Shown here in pieces: positions 33,650 to 44,119 of a stretch of DNA of 64,000 nucleotides; the first letter of the stretch is position 1, and the number at the start of each line of letters is the position of its first letter. The DNA is from Scalesia atractyloides. Its lineage: Eukaryota; Streptophyta; Magnoliopsida; Asterales; Asteraceae. A model generated the notes under the pieces. That model worked only from the letters and a program-made list of their open reading frames with translations. It did not search any database and was not told the DNA's origin. A program made the translations under genes and the position numbers. The stretch is taken from the NCBI GenBank assembly GCA_947069175.1, contig CAMTDV010000007.1, positions 47,582,181 to 47,646,180 on the forward strand. Direction: 5' to 3'.

Positions 33650-33945
33650 TGAAAAGTTTCCAATCTCAATGCTTAAGGCTTCTTCAACCATTTAGGGATT
33701 TTCATATCCAGTATTCCATATAAATAAACATACAGTGATTATGTCCATAAGGCACATCTAATGATTACGAAACTAATTATGAATAGAAGGTTCATTAAAA
33801 TTCACCACTGGTGAATACATTTCCTCATAATCATCTTATGTGATTTGTGAGAGCCCTTATGCTCTCAGTCGTGCTTTGTATCTTACATTGTCGTTCTTTT
33901 CATTGCAAACACCAACTTGTAACCTGCAGGTTTAACATTTGCGGA
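33650..33945 (-). pseudogene. Copia (Ty1) reverse transcriptase fragment
   Basis: Minus-strand translation near 33925-33640 gives LVFAMKR, VRYKARL, DDYEEMYSPV and MDIITV in the order and spacing of the start of copia RT (W-V-F-x-x-K, KARLVA, D-Y-x-x-T-Y-S-P-V). Stops interrupt it. No other copia domain was seen nearby. Confidence 0.6.
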
Positions 33946-34770
33946 TGTTTGGACTACAAGTCTAAAAACATTTCGTATATGAGAATCATATAGAATATTA
34001 AACTAGTAATCAGATAGAAGGCAAGACACAGGGTCCATGAACAATAACGCCAAACTACCACACAATGATTTGAACGGAACTTGAGAACTAAGTTATCTGA
34101 AAACCACGATTTATAGACAGCTTATCATGTCTTAGCAAATAAATTACTATCTATGTAAGATACAAGGATAAGTTATTTGTGTTTTAGTTAAGCTTATCAA
34201 ATGGCTACAACTTTATAAAGTTTATAAACTTATCTAGCGTTTTATAAAATATATCTATCTTTATAAAAGATATAAAGATTGGTTTGATGAAAAAATTGGT
34301 TAAAAATAATCACTTAAATAAGTTGTATAAAATCCGCGACATGTTTCACGGTATGTTCATTAAAAAGGTAAAACGGAGATTTGGCCCAACTTTCTTTCTA
34401 ATAATAATTAGTAGTTTTGATATATTTACCAAAGAGATGCCAACTTTGTCACTTGTGAAGATGTAACTTGTTAAATAGTTTACGAGATGCTTAGAAACCC
34501 CCCGTAATACTACTAAGTTATGAATTGCAAGTGATTCTCTCTGTCATGGAGCATTTGCAATAATAGACTAACAATATGCAACCAACCAAGCAAGCAAATA
34601 AATTCCAATCCACTCACTCTATGCAAAGAACATTATTCGCTTACATTCTCTTTTAATGCTATTTAGAATTGGAATTTCTAATTACAAACTATAACTCCAA
34701 CTCAAAGATCCCCAAATTAGGTCCAATACATCGACCCATTTGACCCCAAAACCATCTTTCAATGCCCATT
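33946..34770. other. AT-rich intergenic DNA downstream of the DnaJ gene
   Basis: No domain was recognised. The first part may be more copia remnant. Roughly the last 250 bases (34520-34770) probably include the 3' UTR of the minus-strand DnaJ gene, though no clear poly(A) signal was fixed. The 60-codon ORF at 34284-34466 has no feature that supports it. Confidence 0.4.
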
Positions 34771-36231
34771 TTAACCGTTTAGAAGTTCTTTGATCCTGGT
34801 TTTCTGAGTCGGAGTCAATCTCGTAGGAAACTTCACGTTAAACTTGATTCGCAGGTTCCCTTTCTTTGTTGGGTCTTTTGAAATCGGCATTCCTTCTTTA
34901 GGTACAATCTCCTCGTAGTCCGGATGAATCACATTATTGATCGGTATGGTTAGATTCCGGCCATCAAGCGTGGTCACATGGACAGTGTACCCTGTCAACG
35001 CTTCAGCCAAAGTTATCCGTCGTGTGACCACAAGATCGTTGCCGTCGCGAGTGAATGTGCTGTGAGGTTTTTCGTCTATAACAAACACCAAATCCGCTGG
35101 TATCACATTTGGCTGCTCGTTTCCTTTCTCTGGGAATGTGATTTTTGTTCCCTTTTTCCATCCTGGTTTTATGTTAATATTCAGTATTTCCTCCACTGTC
35201 ATCGTCTTCCTGTAATCCAAAAAAAGGAAATTTAGAACATGATTTTGAAACAAATCAGTCACAGTTCCAGGTTGGCCCGACATGGAACCGATTGCAAATT
35301 TCAAAACGATTTAGGCCCCCAGCCAGCCTATTAATTTGATGGAAGATGACCAACTTACCCACTAATGTCGGCAATGTCTCGTGAGATCTTCATCTTCTTG
35401 GTGGTACCCTTGTAGAGTTCTTCAAGTGTACATGGTAAACTTCTCTCGATTGGGGCGGCTTTCCGAGTACCCGACCCAACTCCACCACCGCTGCCAAACG
35501 ATCCACCACCGCCACCGCCAAAAGAGCTGAAGATATTATCAAATCCACCCATATTATCGCCAAACATATTGCTTGAAAACCTGGTTGTTCTGACGCCCGG
35601 ACCATCGCCACCGCCTCCCATTCCCCGGAATCCAAAGAACTCCGCGAAAATGTCGTCTGCGTTTCTCGGGTTGAATGTGAATGGCGCACCCCCACCGGTG
35701 GAGAAGTAGGTGGCTCCGTCAGGTCCACCGGCAGCATCCGGTGGCGGCACACCCCCTTTTAGCCCTTCTTCACCGTACTGATCATATACCGCTCTCTTTT
35801 GCGGATCACTGAGAACCTGAACATAAATTCAAAATCATATCCACAGTAAATGGATGTTACAAATCTACCCTACCCCTTATTAAAGGTTTCGTACCACAAA
35901 CCAATTTCATCATAAAAAATTTCAAGCATAACAATCGACAAAACTGAAATAAATTAAATTATTTTAATTCACATCAAGGAAAAAAAGAAGAAAAAGAGAT
36001 TAACAATAACTACGTAAATCAGCCAACAATAGAACCTAACTGACATAAAAAAGAATAGATACTTACATCATAGGCTTCAGAGATCTGTTTAAATTTGGCT
36101 TCTGCTTCCTTCTTATTATTAGGGTTCTTATCAGGATGCCATTTCATAGCGAGCTTCCTGTAAGCTTTCTTCAAATCATCATCTTTTGCATTCTTATCAA
36201 CCTGCAAAATCTTGTAATAATCAACACCCAT
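34771..36231 (-). CDS. Type II (class B) DnaJ/HSP40 co-chaperone, three exons, intact
   Basis: Join 36231-36067, 35816-35359, 35209-34771; 353 codons plus TAA. Exon 1 holds most of the J domain (DYYKILQVDKNAKDDDLKKA) with the HPD motif at residues 32-34, which stimulates Hsp70 ATPase. Exon 2 carries the J domain end, then a Gly/Phe-rich linker (about residues 85-165, including DDIFAEFFGF and poly-Gly). The C-terminal substrate-binding domains follow (about 175-350: GWKKGTKITFPEKGNEQP, GYTVHVTTLDGR). It lacks the CxxCxGxG zinc finger, hence type II, and lacks a signal peptide, so cytosolic or nuclear. It closely resembles Arabidopsis DNAJB1/B13-like proteins and has normal length. Introns of 250 and 149 bp have GTAAGT donors and CAG acceptors. 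A heat shock element and TATA box lie upstream. Confidence 0.95.
35210..35358 (-). other. Intron 2 of the DnaJ gene (149 bp, phase 2)
   Basis: Donor GG|GTAAGT, acceptor TTACAG|G. Splicing restores DISG-KTMTVEE. Confidence 0.93.
35817..36066 (-). other. Intron 1 of the DnaJ gene (250 bp, phase 0)
   Basis: Donor GAT|GTAAGT, acceptor TTCAG|GTTCTC. Splicing joins SEAYD to VLSDPQKRAVYDQYG within the J domain. Confidence 0.93.
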
Positions 36232-36316
36232 GATTCCTTGTTCTGTTATACGATTGATGAATAATTTTGAGTTACTTCAAAATGCAGACTGAATGGAGAG
36301 AGATTCAAGAGTGTGA

Positions 36317-36325
36317 TTATATATA
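36317..36325 (-). promoter_or_regulatory. TATA box of the DnaJ gene
   Basis: Minus strand TATATATAA, ending 86 bases upstream of the start codon and implying a 5' UTR of about 55-65 bases. Confidence 0.7.
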
Positions 36326-36388
36326 TGTGGTGGAATTTGATTGATGAAGGAAAGGTTGTGATGAGTCTGGAATGCCGCGAAGGGTGTG

Positions 36389-36401
36389 GAATGTTCTGGA
36401 A
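36389..36401. promoter_or_regulatory. Heat shock element upstream of the DnaJ gene
   Basis: GAATGTTCTGGAA is a perfect nGAAnnTTCnnGAAn array of three alternating 5-bp units, the binding site of trimeric heat shock factor. It lies about 65 bp upstream of the TATA box. Further GAA half-sites (36370, 36379) extend the region. Confidence 0.8.
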
Positions 36402-36483
36402 TTGCCCGGAAAGGACCAGCAACGTTTCCGTTTAAAAAATATTGTGAGATTAAAATATGTTTTTGATTTGCAGTATGATATTA

Positions 36484-36492
36484 TTATTTTTA
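36484..36492. repeat. 9-bp target-site duplication, left copy (MITE)
   Basis: TTATTTTTA, repeated exactly at 36878-36886. Confidence 0.8.
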
Positions 36493-36877
36493 GAGTAAAT
36501 AGTCCTTGAGTTTTGATATTTTTATATTTTATCTAAAATCTAAGTCCTTTAATTTTAATTTTATTGTTATTTTTACTCAAAATCAAATCTTGTAAAATTT
36601 TTCATTTAACATCCAACTTATTTGTTTTTTCTCCCATTTTAATAAAGGACAAAATAGTATTTTTAACGTTTTATTAAACAAATAAAAATCTGACAGTTTT
36701 GTCCTTCATTAATTGGAAAGTAAAAGACAAAAAACTGGATGTTAACTTAAAAATCTAACTAAATTTTGATTAATGGCAACAAAATTAAAACCACAAGGAC
36801 CCAAATTCAAAGGTTTAAGTTTTCGACTAAAATAAGAAAAATGACCAAACCTCAATGATTATTTTGACAGTTTACTC
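36493..36877. mobile_element. Mutator-like MITE (385 bp)
   Basis: Ends are inverted: GAGTAAA at 36493 and TTTACTC ending at 36877. Similarity between arms extends inward (CCTTGAG against CTCAATGA, and CCTTTAATTTTAATTTT against AAAATTAAAACCACAAGG), giving a foldback structure. It is flanked by exact 9-bp duplications, the size made by Mutator-like transposases. No coding capacity. The arm text resembles a common plant repeat family that I know by sight. Confidence 0.78.
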
Positions 36878-36886
36878 TTATTTTTA
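36878..36886. repeat. 9-bp target-site duplication, right copy (MITE)
   Basis: TTATTTTTA. The run is AT-rich, but all nine positions agree. Confidence 0.8.
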
Positions 36887-38739
36887 TTTCTTTTTAACAT
36901 GTCTTGTAAGACTACAAAATATTTAAGGGGATATTACAAAAACAATGTAGTTGAATTAATGTTATATAATTAATAAAACTAGAGAATTCAAAATGAATTT
37001 GGACGTGACCAAACACTAAAGAATTAGAATTAAGTAGGATTTTTCTCACCGTGTATTGCTACGGAGAATCTTAGTACGTATCAAACATTAAAAGCCACAC
37101 AATATAAATATGTAAAACAACAAAAAAAATGTAATAAATAGAAGAAAAATAATGGTATGGCACCTATGAGTAGTGTAGCAACATGAATGTACGAAAAAAA
37201 ACGATGGTGGTCACGTGGTGTTACTCTGTTTAAAAAAAATCACCTATTTTGTCTTTCAACAAGAACTAACGAACGAAAGTTAGAAAACAAAAATAAAACT
37301 ATTGGGTTATAGACACATATTATTTATAGTGTAAGAGTTAATCAAAACCTAAAAAACACTGTAAAATTTACGGTTGATGTTATTTTATAACTTCTTACCA
37401 TATTATTAATTATGTAAATGTAACCTATTAATATAACTTAATAATTTTTAAAATATACGAGGGGTAAAAAGTAAATCCAAGAATAAAATACCTGTGATTA
37501 AAAGATAAAGGTAAAGGTGAAAAAGTCTATTGTATGTATGTAAATATAACCTATTAATATTAATATAAACTAGTGAGATTCCTTTGCGCTCCGCGGCGGA
37601 AATTCGACTGAGTTGCTCGGTACGGATATTTATTTTTATTTTTTGTTTCTTTCGATAAGCTAAGAGTGTATGCTACCATACAATACCGAACCGAAGAACA
37701 TCGGTACCGATATGCATTATTTTCGTGTCGCTACCATAGTGAACCGAATCGAAACTGAGCGCACATCGGTTTAGTACAAATGTTTATTTTTCTTAGTTTT
37801 TTTTCTTTTGATAAATAACTGACATCGCATCGCTAGCGTAACGTATCAAACATCTGTACTAATACCAGTATTCATTTTTTGTTGTCGGGTTTAATTTTTT
37901 TTTCATTTATGCAACTCTGTATGTAACGATAAATGAATATTGGTACAAGTAACATGACAATTTGAACGGATCAATACCGTTTGAACATCGGAGTCGGTGC
38001 AAGTGTTTGTTTTTATCGTTTTCAATCGATTAAAACACATGTTGATTTCTATACCAAATGCATTAATCGTACCGATACTATAACAAACCAAAACGATACC
38101 GATCCAATGCTTGCAGAAACATACCATCACAATACGTGGGGAAAAAAATTAGAATCTTAAAGAAAGTAAATAAACTTGATGTCGATTTATTTATTTTTTA
38201 GATTTAACGAAGACTAAAAAATCAAATGACTAATAAATAAAATAATACAAAAGAATAAATAATAAATACTTGTAAAAGATTGATCGTACCGGTACTGTAA
38301 CAAACCAAATCGATATCGATTCAATACTTGCAGGAACATACCATCATAATACGTGAGCAAATAAATTGAAATCTTAAAAAGGTAAATAAAAATCAATATA
38401 GATTTTTTTAGATTCAACAAAAACTAAATCTTACAAAAGAATAAAAATAATACTTAGAAAATTACGATTACTATTCATCACACCTTTGTATTCCTATCTA
38501 TCTATCTATATACATATATATATATATAATTAACAATTTTAAAGTTATGCAAGGGGTAAAAAGTAAAATCCAAGAATAAAAAATAACCTGTGATCAAAAG
38601 ATAAATATATAGTTAGCTTGTGATGTTATTTAATATATATATTAATAATAGTATTAATATAATTAAAAAAAATATAATAATAGGGGTAAATAGTCTAATT
38701 TATTAATAATCTCCATATTTATATAAATACTAAATATGT
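36887..38739. other. AT-rich intergenic DNA with possible Helitron termini
   Basis: No gene was recognised. On the minus strand 37602-37571 reads a GC-rich stem-loop candidate (CCGCCGCGGAGCGCAAAGG), then AATCTCACTAGT, like a Helitron 3' end (hairpin then CTRRT). At 37053-37076 the plus strand reads CCGTGTATTGCTACGG, then AGAATCTTAGT, a weaker similar end. No 5' TC end or Rep/helicase was found. Words such as ATCGGTACCGATA recur at 37660-38110. Confidence 0.3.
38061..38408. repeat. Imperfect direct duplication of about 125 bp
   Basis: The text from ATCGTACCGATACT through CATACCATCACAATACGTG at 38061-38185 recurs with about 15-20% differences at 38280-38408. Confidence 0.75.
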
Positions 38740-39286
38740 TTGCGCATTGTGTGGTTAGCTATTGTCTATTGCATTAGTTGGTTGTACGTTATTTTTTCTT
38801 AGTTGTAAGAAGGTTTGTGAACAATACATGTCCTGTGACGTGTTTTGGCTTGGTGATAAAAAGCTCTTTTTTCAAAAACGATTCATTTGCAGATCATTAC
38901 TTCTTCTTGGGTTACAGCTCATACACACTTTCAAACTAGATAGTTTCGGAAAATATCGGAATACTGAGACGAAAACGAGATTACAAGAGACTTCATAACC
39001 ACTAGCTTGTGACAATAACTTTACTTTCATTCCAAAAGTTCTAAGTACATTGTTTGGAAGAAAATAAAAACAATTAGTACATAACAACTAAAACATAATT
39101 CAAAATAAGGCGCGTTTCTAGTCCATCCTACTATATTTCTTTTCAACGCATAGTCATCATAATCCTGCAATATATATTAAAGTAACGATCAACCCATAGA
39201 GCATTGGTAAGCATACAAGTTTGGTTTACTAGGATACATATAAAAGTTTAACACAATCCACATGGCAAAATCGTATACTAAGGCAA
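38740..39286. repeat. Segmental tandem duplication, copy 1 (547 bp)
   Basis: Starts TTTGCGCATTGTGTGG and ends TCGTATACTAAGGCA. Matches copy 2 almost end to end with scattered substitutions and small indels. Contains the 78-codon ORF 38762-38998. Confidence 0.85.
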
Positions 39287-39289
39287 CCA

Positions 39290-39837
39290 CTTTATGCATT
39301 GTACGGTTGTATTGTTGGCATTAGCTATTGTGTGTTCATTAGTTTGTACGTTGTGTTTTGTTAGTAGTAAGAAGATTTGTGAACAACACGTGTCCTGTGA
39401 CGTGTTCTGGCTGGTGATAAAAGCCATTTTTTTCAAAAATGATTCATTTGCAGACCATCTTCTTCTTGGTCACACTCCAACCGATGACAAAAACATCGAG
39501 CTGAGACGAAAACGAGATTGTAAGAGACTTCATAACCACTAACTTGTGACAATAATTTAAATAATAACTATCATTTCATTTCAAAAGATTCGAGTACATT
39601 GTTTGGAAGAAAATAACGAAAATTAGTACAAATAACTAAAACAACAAAACATAATTTAAAATAAGGCGCGTTTCTAGTCCATCCTACTATATTCTCAACA
39701 CATCGTCATCATAATCCTGCAATATATATTAAAGTAACGATAAACCCATAGAGCATTGGTGAGCATACAAGTTTGGTTTACTAGCATAAGTATAAAAGCT
39801 TAACACAATCCACATGGCAAAATCGTATACTAAGGCA
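39290..39837. repeat. Segmental tandem duplication, copy 2 (548 bp)
   Basis: Starts TTTATGCATTGTACGG and ends TCGTATACTAAGGCA, abutting copy 1. Origin unknown. Confidence 0.85.
39294..39542 (+). CDS. Hypothetical 82-residue protein with hydrophobic N-terminus (weak)
   Basis: MHCTVVLLALAIVCSLVCTL is a strongly hydrophobic start like a signal peptide or membrane segment, followed by KKICEQHVSCDVFW and a basic end RRKRDCKRLHNH. The paralogous ORF in copy 1 (38762-38998) shares SCKKVCEQYMSCDVFW but changes frame afterwards. I do not recognise a family. It may be a decayed small secreted protein gene or chance within the duplicated segment. Confidence 0.2.
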   Translation: MHCTVVLLALAIVCSLVCTLCFVSSKKICEQHVSCDVFWLVIKAIFFKNDSFADHLLLGHTPTDDKNIELRRKRDCKRLHNH

Positions 39838-40361
39838 TAACTTAACCTAGGCTAGCATGCATCTCATAAATGTCAAACCAAAGTTTCCACTAGTGTAATC
39901 TTGTCACCAAAGCGACGAGACCGTTTACGGTTGAATACTTAACAATGCCCATCAACGGGCGGTGTGCTACTCCTAGGTTAGCTCATGAATTAATGATAAG
40001 TATTTGTGCAAGAAAATATTGTCACTCGGCAACCTAAAGTTCCCGTCCGCAAAATGATCAAAAAACAAGGTTATATTGCCTGGTGGGGCATTTGCAGCAG
40101 TATCATCTTCGGCAGGGTACCAGGCACCCCATTTCCCGGAAAGCGGAAACCTGTGACAAGTCTCTTGAAGCTATTCTCCGACCATTTTAACACTGGCAGC
40201 AAGCTCATTGTCTTTGCGCCGACGGCACCTTCTGGCCAATCTTCGGTCATCATTTTAGAGTAATATGCAAATCAGTGATCAAGAGGGGTTTTGGAGAAGA
40301 GAATTTTGGAGGAGATATAATGAGATGGGGAAGTGGGTGAATTTCCAATAGCCGAATCGAG

Positions 40362-40369
40362 TATTTATA
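40362..40369 (-). promoter_or_regulatory. Antisense TATA box in the 5' LTR of element E
   Basis: Minus strand TATAAATA inside GTATAAATAC, about 110 bases before the antisense ATG at 40253. In this copy the antisense frame leaves the LTR after about 80 codons into unrelated flanking DNA, so only a truncated product is possible. Confidence 0.6.
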
Positions 40370-41455
40370 CTCATCGCATTTAATGCGATGGGGAAACGTG
40401 ATGCCCCCAAGCACTTGGAGACGAAGTCATAGATGACACATGGAGGGCAAGTGGGAGTCTGACAGGTGCCACGCGCGTGTGGTCATTACTTTTCTGCGAT
40501 TCATTAATGAAAAAAACATCTGACACTATTGACAGCTTGCCACACAGCCGTCAGATGTCACTTTCCTCCCCATTTCTCTCAACAACTTGCCTGCTAGCCT
40601 GTCAGCTTTATTAAAATTCAAATTTCAAATAGCTTATCTTGAGTAGTGTTTTTCCTTCGCCCGAAGGTTTTCTTTTGTTTCTTCATCATAGAGGTCTATA
40701 ACGACTTACATCCTTTGTAAACAATGCACATACGTGATTTTTATTATAGTCTAGTGCTCCACTTACTTGCAAGTTGTGCATAGAGCAAACTGACTGGGGG
40801 ACTTGGAGGGGTATGATCCCAGAAACCCTGCGCGCAGGAGACCATACCATCAGAATGACAGCAGGTTGCTTGATAAACCTTGCACACCTTGCGCAACGGT
40901 AAGTCAGACCTGAAAACAGTAGGTAAACCTTGCGCAACGGTAAGTCAGATCGAAGCGCAGTTCTTATTAAACCTCGTGCAAGGACAAAGAGCAAAAACAT
41001 CTAAACTTCATTTAACATCCTTGCGCAGAACCGCGCAAGGGTATGGTTAAGCTTGAAGTAAGAGAGCTATCAAAACTTTTAATTCTGGGGCACAAACATC
41101 TTCACACGTAGGTAACAAAGAACTAAGCTAAATGAATCTTTTCTGTTATAACTAACTGGACAGGTGGCATTAGATTAAGGCTCACAACCTTGGATCTTCT
41201 AGAAGCATTAAATGGCAATTGTGCAGGCCTTTATTCGGTTATAACTGAATATGATGTGGCAATATCTGGGACGTCTATCTTGCACTCAAATGTCAGCTTA
41301 ATCTTCATGAAGATCTAAAGCGTATCACTGTCCATGTGGCTCTTCCCCAGTGGTGGATCATTTTCTAATCTGTGTGCATGGATGGAGATGTAACCACTAA
41401 CGGTGAAAAAGATTCCATTATAATTCCATTACATCCTGACACCCAAATCTCTGGC

Positions 41456-41463
41456 TATAAATA
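41456..41463 (+). promoter_or_regulatory. Sense TATA box in the 5' LTR of element E
   Basis: TATAAATA in GGCTATAAATAGAAG, followed by a CT-rich leader. Conserved at 52101-52108. Confidence 0.65.
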
Positions 41464-41731
41464 GAAGACTTGAGGTACAAGCTATTCATTCACTCCTCAC
41501 TACTTACACTTCATCTTCTACAAGTCACTGTACTTATTCTCACGCTAGAGTGTAGTCACAGAGAGAACCCCCTTTCTCCCCATGGCGAGACTAACGGCGG
41601 TTTTCAGTTTTGTAGTGATTCCGGACGAAGTTCTTCACATCGACGATCAAACAGGAGATCAACCTTCACATGCAGAAACCATGTCCACGTGCCTCGATCT
41701 TTTTGATAGATCCCGGTTTGGTGTTTCTTCA

Positions 41732-42309
41732 TTGGCGCCATCCGATTTCTCCTTTTTAAATCTTCGTCTTTTGTTTGTTTCTTACAACCTTCAATTTTCA
41801 TGGTGATGGTTCGTCGTTTGCCATGAGGTACTCGAGCCAAAGTCAGGAACACAGTTCATGTTTCTCGGGTCAACGGACAAGTGGAGGAAGGATTCTCCGA
41901 GGATGATGATGTTCTCACGACTCCGGTCGTGTGAACATTCCAGTAACTCCGAGGTTCAAGCTAAAACTCCTTTTGTTCAAATTGCTTCGATATTACCTCC
42001 TGGTGAGACACATCGATGTCCTGGTTCGTCAAATCTCAAACCGCTCTAAATCTGTCTATGCGCAACTCTGTGCACAAACCAACGCATCGGCTGCATCATT
42101 ACAATTTCCCCAATGAATCATGTGCATGCTTCGCCTGCACCATGAGTGTTGAGTTACGATTCACCGACTAGAGAGTGTGTACCATCACATGTCTCTACAA
42201 GAGGGACATAAGAGTATTCTCAGTCCAAGCCAAGATACGAGTCAAATACCCAGAGGCAAGCATCGGTCCTTTCTCGTCTGGGCCCCGTCTATCTTAGGGG
42301 CAGGACACC
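41732..42309 (+). other. Primer-binding site and leader of element E
   Basis: TTGGCGCCATCCG starts one base after the LTR end CA, the place of a tRNA primer site. The tRNA species was not determined. The leader has no clear ORF. Its first about 210 bases reappear at 52377-52590. Confidence 0.6.
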
Positions 42310-43480
42310 CAGCGCGAAGAATATGACAAAACATATGATGAAGGTGACAGTGCTAGCGTGTTTAACCGATTGCCAAAGGATCATGTTGCATACAAGCCTA
42401 AGTCACGTGCCATATACAATCCAGAGCCCGAACATGATTATAATCTGATCTATAGACCAGCTGAAGCAGCAGAACAATCCAAGTTTGTGAAGGAAATTGC
42501 GTTGGCTCCGCTTGAGCGTCCAAAGTTACCTTCCAACATGGGAAAATTTAATGGTATGACAGATCCAGATGATCACATGCGCTATTTATTAGTGCAGGAC
42601 TCATTGGGGGGTGGACGTTGCCTATGCGGTGTCATTTGTTTGTCAAACCCTCACAGGCCTGCACGCTTATGGTTTGACAATCTGCCAACAGGTAAACTTA
42701 CTTCCTAAAATTTGATCTTAAGGATAAGTTCTTAACTCACCCAGCCAGCAGCGGCGGTATGTTAGAGACTGTTCAGATGTTATGAACATCTTGCGAAGAG
42801 ATGATGAAAGTTTGGAAGATTTCATTACTTGTTATAACAAAGAGGTCCTTGAGATCGGTGATGTGCATGAAGACCTGATCGCGCAAAATTCAAATACTTC
42901 GTTCGGTGTGATGAGATGATAAAGGTTTTATCGTGAAGTGTAGGTCTCCCAAAAAGTTGGGAAAAACTTATGGCGGCAGCCAAAGTTTATCTCAAACTGA
43001 GCGCAATTTAAGTTCCAACAGACCTCCCATGACTCAATATCGTCCACGGGATATGAGCGGAAGTATTGGTAAGAAAAACAAGAAGAATTGGAAGGAATCA
43101 AACCAGAACTCTTTTCCTTATTCGCCAATCGATGCGCGTGCAACAATAAATAAAATTACTACTCAAAGGGCGATAAAACAAGAGAATCGAGACAGGTAGT
43201 GGACACCACTAATAAAAACTCCAGTGGAAATACTCAGCACCAAGAATCATCAGTTTAAACAACCACAACCAATGAAAAATAAAAAAGGTCAGGATCCGAA
43301 CCTTTTTTGTGATTATCACAAGGATACTGGGCACACTACCGATAATTGCATAAGCTTGCGCACCGAGATAGAGAAGGCTTTGAAGAGTGGGAAGCTCACT
43401 CACCTGCTTCAAAATGTGCGCAAAGGGTTTCGCAGATTACTCGCGGTTACGAAGGCTCGAGTAATAAGAAGATGAAGCAA
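42310..43480 (+). pseudogene. gag: Gag of element E, degenerate
   Basis: Open at 42358-42708 with ERPKLPSNMGKFNGMTDPDDH, the usual start of the Tat gag structural domain. Frame changes follow. A linker (42933-43199) leads to a zinc-finger-like CDYHKDTGHTTDNC followed by LRTEIEKALKSGKL (43310-43400), typical of Tat gags. Several frameshifts and stops. Confidence 0.75.
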
Positions 43481-43499
43481 GCTTTTGTTAATATAATAC

Positions 43500-44110
43500 A
43501 AGGTGGCCCAGCGCGCAAGCATTGTCATCAGAAAGGTTATACGACACATTGGTGCGAGCAACAAGTAATTTTTCCCATAGTTCCTGGTGGTCCTCAAGAA
43601 GAAAGACAAGTAGTGATAACTGACATTTTGGCCATTATCGCACCGATTACAGTTTATTGATCCGGGAAGTTCTATGGATATCATTTATGAGCAGTGTTTT
43701 AAGCAGTTAGACCCAGAGGATAAGGCGCGCTTAGAACCAGTTGATTTCTTATTAACTGGTTTTTGTAATGAAGTCGTTTATCCTCTCGGGCATATCTCTT
43801 TCAAGTCACTCTTTCAGATGGAAACATTGGAGCACGGTTCCGGTCAATTTTGTGGTTATGCCTACAACATCTCGCCATGACATATTACTCGGCCATCGCG
43901 CACAAAGGAATTTCAATATGATTACTTCGACTCCTCATGCCGCATGTGGTTTTCCAACAGAAACCGGTGTGGCAATTAGTATTCCAGGAAAGAAGTTATG
44001 ACCAAAAATATGGGTGCTTAACAACAAATACCCAGAGCAAACGGTGTTTTTAGGTTCCACCATCACCCCCACAGTCAGGGCACAACTTAAACAACTTCTT
44101 TTTCGTAATA
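43500..44110 (+). pseudogene. Protease region of element E, degenerate
   Basis: Around 43660 the text reads DPGSSMDIIYEQCFKQL, matching the retropepsin start in Tat elements (D-x-G-S). FLLTGFCNEVVYPLGHISF follows in frame (43674-43880), then a frame change. The distal region to 44110 has stops. Confidence 0.65.
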
Positions 44111-44119
44111 TGGATTTTT

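Larger units (their letters stand above)
40005..41731 (+). repeat. 5' LTR of element E (1727 bp)
   Basis: TGTGCAAGAAA to GGTGTTTCTTCA. Aligns with 50652-52376 over its whole length with a few percent difference. It contains a sense TATA box (41456) and an oppositely oriented TATA box (40362), plus the first codons of the antisense gene (ATG at 40253, MMTEDWPEGA). The start base is approximate because the first bases differ between copies. Confidence 0.85.

Noticed and set aside
34978..35235. Plus-strand ORF across the DnaJ third exon
   Set aside because: Antisense shadow of a conserved coding exon.
41470..41806. Small ORFs after the sense TATA box in the E LTRs (also 52115-52451)
   Set aside because: They end at or cross the LTR border and primer-binding site, differ in frame between copies and have no domain.
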